8,194 nucleotides of DNA from assembly GCA_964568735.1 (NCBI GenBank), contig CAZMRF010000092.1, positions 1-8,194 of the forward strand. The letters run 5' to 3'. Below are positions 5,296-8,194 of the stretch, piece by piece (the first letter of the stretch is position 1; the number at the start of each line of letters is the position of its first letter). Under the pieces are notes generated by a model. That model searched no databases. It had not been told where the DNA came from and was given only the letters and a program-made list of their open reading frames with translations. A program made the translations under genes and the position numbers. This DNA comes from CAZMRF01 sp964568735. Its GTDB lineage: Bacteria; Acidobacteriota; Polarisedimenticolia; JACPZX01.

Positions 5296-7002
5296 ATGAT
5301 GCAGGGCACCTTCCGCCCGCGGCGACAGGCCGCGGGGCTCGCGATCCTTCTGCTCCTCGCGGCGACTCACGCCGCAGCCGTCACCGGGGGCAACGATTTC
5401 TACACGGTCCAGGTCGAGGCAGATCCCAACAGCTTCGGCATCGGCCTCTACACCGTCGCCACGGGACCGTCCCATCCCGTAACGGGCATGCTGGGGCAGA
5501 GGGACATCCTCTTCGGGGGCACCCTCAGGCCCGGGCAGTCCTTCACGACCATCCGCTCGTGGACGTCCGGAACGGACTATCTGCAGAACAACGGGGTACT
5601 CCTCCTCGCGAGCGCACCTCCGACGCTCCACCTCGAGAATTTCGTGCTGCCCGGGGAGGCGGCCCTCCCGCTGGGAGATCCCAATCACCCGAGGGGCTAC
5701 AAGTCCATCTACCGGATCGGCGGCGCAGCCTCCGCGCCGGATGCGCTGCGGGTGGAGCAGGTCGTCGAGGCGCTCGGAACGGTCTTCAACGAGTCGGCGG
5801 TGAGGATCGAGACCTCGATCACCAACGTCGGTGCCTCGACAGTCGAGCTGGGCGTCCGCTACCTGTGGGACTTCAGGATCGGGTTCGATGACGGCCCGAC
5901 CTACCGCGAGAGGGACCCCGACGGCATGGTTCTGGGGACGGAGGTTTCCAGGACCACCCCGCTCTTCGAGACATTCGAGATCGTGGACAACAACCAGGCG
6001 GCGGCCTGCTTCACGAGCGTGAACCCCTCGGTGCCGTTCTTCGCCGTACGGGGATCGGTGACGGGCCCTGCTTCTCTCTCGCCGACTCCTCCGACCCGCC
6101 TGGACTACGTCGCGTGGCCGCAGATCTCGGGGCTCGCCGGGCTGGTCTTCCCCGCGCTTCCCCAGCCGAGCGCCTTCGGCTACACGAACACGGGCACCGA
6201 CGCGGCGACCTGCGACATCTCTCTGGATGACAGCGGCATGGCCTACTGGTGGGGAGATGCGCCCTCGAACGCGCTGAGGGTTCCGGCGGGCGCGACCGTG
6301 ACAGTCTCGGCTTATATCTTCGGCCACCTTCCCGGCGCGCCGCCCACCTTCCCGCCGCCGCCCGGGCACGAAGGGCCCTTCGGCGATCCCACATGCGACG
6401 ACGGTGTCGACAATGACGGGGACGGACAGATTGACGAGGACGACCCCGACTGCGCCCCGCCCCCCGGAGACGAAGGGCCCCCGGGCGATCCCTCCTGCGA
6501 CGACGGGCTGGACAACGACGGGGACGGGCTCATCGACGAGGACGACCCGGATTGCGTCCCGCCGAACGAGCCGCCGGATTGCACGCGCGCGGCACCGACG
6601 GTCGGTGAGCTCTGGCCGCCCAACCACAAGATGAAGGAGGTTGCCGTCAAGGGTGTCACGGATCCGGATGGAGACCCCGTCACCGTGAAGATCGTGGCCA
6701 TCGCCCAGGACGAGCCTCTCAACACGGTCGGCGACGGCAACACCTGCCCCGATGCCGCTGGAGTCGGCTCCAGCAAGGCGCTGCTGCGCCCGGAGAGAAG
6801 CGGCCTGGAGGACGGGCGCGTCTACCACGTCTCCTTCGAGGCCGCCGATGGGCGGGGCGGCGTCTGCACGGGGGCGGTCGGCGTCTGCGTTCCGCACGAT
6901 CAGAGCAAGAAGAAGACGCGATGCGTGGACCAGGGGCCGCGCTTCAACTCGTTGGGTCCCTGCGGCGCGGGATCCTCGCCCGGGAACGGAAAGAAGAAGT
7001 AG
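5296..7002 (+). CDS. Secreted modular protein with Asp-rich (Ca-binding type) repeats and C-terminal WPPNHKM domain
   Basis: A 568-residue exported protein of unknown role. Residues 1-28 are a signal peptide (RPRRQ, then a LAILLLLAA core, cleaved about after THAAA). Residues 29-345 are strand-rich, with many Gly, Thr and aromatic residues, and are not recognised. A Pro-rich linker leads to two tandem 34-residue repeats (357-390 and 391-424), each with C-DDG-DNDGDG-IDEDDPDC. The D-x-D-x-DG spacing is that of Ca-binding loops in thrombospondin type 3 and dockerin-like repeats, and the paired Cys could form a disulfide. The C-terminal domain (about 425-550) holds WPPNHKM (440-446), GVTDPDGDPV, QDEP, LRPERSG, GRVYH and VCVPHDQ. 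It matches a module often found at the ends of bacterial surface or secreted proteins. The end is Lys-rich with no sorting signal. The ATG at 5296 follows a run of seven G at 5280-5286. Confidence 0.85.
   Translation: MMQGTFRPRRQAAGLAILLLLAATHAAAVTGGNDFYTVQVEADPNSFGIGLYTVATGPSHPVTGMLGQRDILFGGTLRPGQSFTTIRSWTSGTDYLQNNGVLLLASAPPTLHLENFVLPGEAALPLGDPNHPRGYKSIYRIGGAASAPDALRVEQVVEALGTVFNESAVRIETSITNVGASTVELGVRYLWDFRIGFDDGPTYRERDPDGMVLGTEVSRTTPLFETFEIVDNNQAAACFTSVNPSVPFFAVRGSVTGPASLSPTPPTRLDYVAWPQISGLAGLVFPALPQPSAFGYTNTGTDAATCDISLDDSGMAYWWGDAPSNALRVPAGATVTVSAYIFGHLPGAPPTFPPPPGHEGPFGDPTCDDGVDNDGDGQIDEDDPDCAPPPGDEGPPGDPSCDDGLDNDGDGLIDEDDPDCVPPNEPPDCTRAAPTVGELWPPNHKMKEVAVKGVTDPDGDPVTVKIVAIAQDEPLNTVGDGNTCPDAAGVGSSKALLRPERSGLEDGRVYHVSFEAADGRGGVCTGAVGVCVPHDQSKKKTRCVDQGPRFNSLGPCGAGSSPGNGKKK
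6364..6567 (+). repeat. Two tandem 102-bp coding repeats (Asp-rich 34-residue units)
   Basis: Units 6364-6465 and 6466-6567 encode near-identical peptides sharing G-EGP-GDP-CDDG-DNDGDG-IDEDDPDC. The protein match is higher than the DNA match because many codons differ, which suggests an older duplication kept by selection rather than a recent copying event. Confidence 0.85.
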
Positions 7003-7061
7003 GCATTCTGGCCTCGGAGCCTACCGGCAACCTCCTGGTGCCCTGAGAGCCCTAGGCTCCC

Positions 7062-7097
7062 GCGGGGGGCTGCGCACTCGCATGCGCGGCCCCCCGC
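7062..7097 (+). terminator. Strong GC-rich hairpin terminator after the secreted-protein gene
   Basis: GCGGGGGGCTGCGCA (7062-7076) pairs with TGCGCGGCCCCCCGC (7083-7097) over 15 bp with one G-T pair, around a 6-base loop CTCGCA. It lies 60 bases after the stop at 7002 and just before a possible -10 for truA. There is no proper T tract (only CGATCTTCCCC follows), so it may be a non-canonical or pausing hairpin. Confidence 0.6.
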
Positions 7098-7123
7098 CTC
7101 CGATCTTCCCCCGCAGGGCGGCC

Positions 7124-7129
7124 TATACT
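7124..7129 (+). promoter_or_regulatory. Possible -10 box for truA
   Basis: TATACT matches the -10 consensus at 5 of 6 and stands out in a very GC-rich stretch. It lies right after the hairpin at 7062-7097 and 78 bases before the TTG start. No convincing -35 box is seen at 16-18 bases. Confidence 0.4.
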
Positions 7130-7207
7130 CCCGCCCTCCCGGGCGCGGAGACCGTCCTGAGACGATCCGGAGCTTCCCGCGCACGGTGGCCTCGCCCGAG
7201 TGAACCC

Positions 7208-7987
7208 TTGCCGACCTACAAGCTCGTGATCCAGTACGACGGCGGCCGGTACGCAGGATGGCAGGTCCAGCCGGGCCTGCCGACCATTCAGGGCGAGCTG
7301 CTCGATCGTCTGAGGCGCATCTGCGACGATCCCGGCCTCAGCCTCGCCGGTGCGGCTCGCACCGACTCGGGCACGCACGCGCTCGGACAGGTCGGGACAT
7401 TCAGATCTGAGCGGGAGTGGGAGCCCGGCAGGCTCCGCTACGCGATCAACGGGCTCCTGCCGCCCGATATCGCGGTGGCCTCGGTCGAGATCGTGCCGGA
7501 GGGCTTTCACGCGCGGCGGTCAGCATCGGGAAGAACCTACGAGTACCGGATCTCGTGCTCGGCCATCCTCTCTCCCTTCGTGGCGCGCTATGCCCATCAC
7601 CATCGCGGTCGTCTCGACGTGGCGGCGATGCGGGAGGGGGCCCTCGCCCTCACCGGTGAGCACGACTTCTCCTCGTTCAAAGCCTCGGGAGATGTCTCCG
7701 CGACCCCTGTCAAGACGATCTCGCGCTGCGAGGTTGTCCTCGATGCGGAGATCCTGTCGATCACGGTGGAGGGTTCGTCCTTCCTCCAGCATATGGTCCG
7801 GACCATCGCCGGCACGCTCCTCGAAGTCGGCCGGGGTCGCTGGCCGGCGCGCAAGGTGGGCGAGATCCTCCGTACCCGTCAGCGCGCCGCCGCCGGCCCC
7901 ACGCTGCCTGCGCGGGGCCTCTTCCTCGTGGCCGTGTCGTATGCCCCGCTTTCCCGCGGCTCCTTGCCGGCCGGCGAAAACGGGTGA
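7208..7987 (+). CDS. truA: tRNA pseudouridine(38-40) synthase TruA
   Basis: A 259-residue cytoplasmic enzyme that converts uridine to pseudouridine at positions 38-40 of the tRNA anticodon arm. The N-terminus YKLVIQYDGGRYAGWQVQPGLPTIQG is the TruA signature. The catalytic aspartate is D53 in GAARTDSGTHALGQV. Further family blocks are YAINGLLPPDIAV, FHARRSASGRTYEYRI, HDFSSF and, near the end, FLQHMVRTIAGTLLEVGRG. Length is normal. The active-site block differs slightly from the usual GAGRTDAGVHA (A before RTD, S and T after it), but the essential R51 and D53 are kept. The TTG at 7208 is the start because it places the YDG motif where the family has it and no ATG or GTG lies nearby in frame; no clear ribosome site precedes it. 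Confidence 0.95.
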   Translation: MPTYKLVIQYDGGRYAGWQVQPGLPTIQGELLDRLRRICDDPGLSLAGAARTDSGTHALGQVGTFRSEREWEPGRLRYAINGLLPPDIAVASVEIVPEGFHARRSASGRTYEYRISCSAILSPFVARYAHHHRGRLDVAAMREGALALTGEHDFSSFKASGDVSATPVKTISRCEVVLDAEILSITVEGSSFLQHMVRTIAGTLLEVGRGRWPARKVGEILRTRQRAAAGPTLPARGLFLVAVSYAPLSRGSLPAGENG

Positions 7988-7993
7988 TACCAT
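7964..7993 (+). promoter_or_regulatory. Weak putative promoter for the last gene, overlapping the truA stop
   Basis: TTGCCG (7964-7969) is followed after 18 bases by TACCAT (7988-7993), each 4 of 6 to consensus. It would start transcription near 8000 and leave a leader of about 85 bases. The call is weak; the last gene may instead be co-transcribed with truA. Confidence 0.3.
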
Positions 7994-8023
7994 CGCCTGT
8001 TCCGAGAAGTCCGGCGCCGCGAA

Positions 8024-8044
8024 GCGGCCGCCGGATCCGGCCGC
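8024..8044 (+). terminator. GC hairpin between truA and the last gene
   Basis: GCGGCCG (8024-8030) pairs with CGGCCGC (8038-8044) around a 7-base loop. It starts 37 bases after the truA stop and has no T tract. It could end truA transcription, or be leader structure for the next gene. Confidence 0.3.
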
Positions 8045-8085
8045 TCACCCCGGGGCCTGAACGGCATCCCTCCCAGGAACAGTGG

Positions 8086-8194
8086 ATGAGTCCCAAGGAC
8101 ATTCCCCCCGACCTCAGGGCCTGGGTCAGCCCCGGTTCCGAGGAGGAGGCGGTCGCCCGGGGACTGGCCTACACGGCCATGGGGGCCGCCGCCG
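8086..8194 (+). CDS. Unrecognised protein, N-terminal 36 residues only (cut by window end)
   Basis: An open frame begins with an ATG at 8086 and runs to the window end without a stop, starting MSPKDIPPDLRAWVSP and then an acidic stretch GSEEEAVARGL. An AGGA site (8075-8078) lies 7 bases before the ATG, which supports the start. The visible part has no signal peptide and no motif I recognise, so no function is offered. It lies 98 bases after truA on the same strand. Confidence 0.6.
   Translation, partial: MSPKDIPPDLRAWVSPGSEEEAVARGLAYTAMGAAA

Noticed and set aside
6364..6567. Tandem repeats considered as a CRISPR array or satellite
   Set aside because: There are only two in-frame coding units, with no spacers and codon-level divergence.
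5152..6897. 581-residue frame on the minus strand opposite the secreted-protein gene
   Set aside because: It lies antisense to a gene with a signal peptide and conserved domains, crosses the promoter region, and has no recognisable motif; it is a shadow of high GC content.
7186..7203. Five-codon upstream frame (GTG..TGA) just before truA
   Set aside because: It has no ribosome site and is no longer than expected by chance.
6752..7207. TruA extended upstream to an ATG at 6752
   Set aside because: It would overlap the end of the secreted-protein gene and the hairpin, and adds 152 residues with no counterpart in TruA.

Overview
The window is a GC-rich, densely packed stretch of bacterial chromosome. 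It looks like housekeeping plus envelope-related genes rather than a mobile island; I see no transposase, integrase, tRNA, CRISPR array or phage gene. A high-GC Gram-negative such as Acidobacteriota, Myxococcota or Candidatus Eisenbacteria would fit. The reasons are the ECF sigma/zinc-finger anti-sigma module, a secreted protein with Asp-rich 'DNDGDG' repeats, and frequent TTG starts. The sequence alone does not fix the taxon.

Layout. (1) Positions 1 to about 168 hold the 3' part of the RNase P RNA (rnpB), cut by the window edge. (2) A plus-strand pair follows: an M20-family amidohydrolase (233-1423) and an S66 LD-carboxypeptidase (1420-2325), joined by a TTGA stop/start overlap. (3) Facing them is a three-gene minus-strand operon running from about 5126 down to 2366: ECF sigma factor (4406-4981), membrane zinc-finger anti-sigma factor (3513-4400) and a secreted TPR protein (2366-3520). 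The last two genes overlap by 8 bases. (4) A 314-base divergent intergenic region (4982-5295) carries back-to-back sigma-70-like promoters, three copies of the 7-mer CGCAGTC and a dyad. (5) A secreted modular protein (5296-7002) has two 34-residue Asp-rich repeats and a conserved WPPNHKM domain; a strong GC hairpin (7062-7097) follows it. (6) truA (7208-7987) comes next, then the start of an unrecognised gene (8086 to the window end).

How the genes may work together. The M20/S66 pair could act on peptides or muropeptides in sequence. The sigma/anti-sigma/TPR operon looks like a cell-envelope signalling unit, in which the sigma factor is held at the membrane by the anti-sigma. The secreted TPR protein is a plausible sensor, effector or partner on the outer side of the membrane. 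The divergently transcribed Ca-binding-type secreted protein shares the regulatory region and may be co-controlled. These functional links are inference. The most novel candidate here is the three-gene sigma/anti-sigma/TPR unit with its structured divergent control region.
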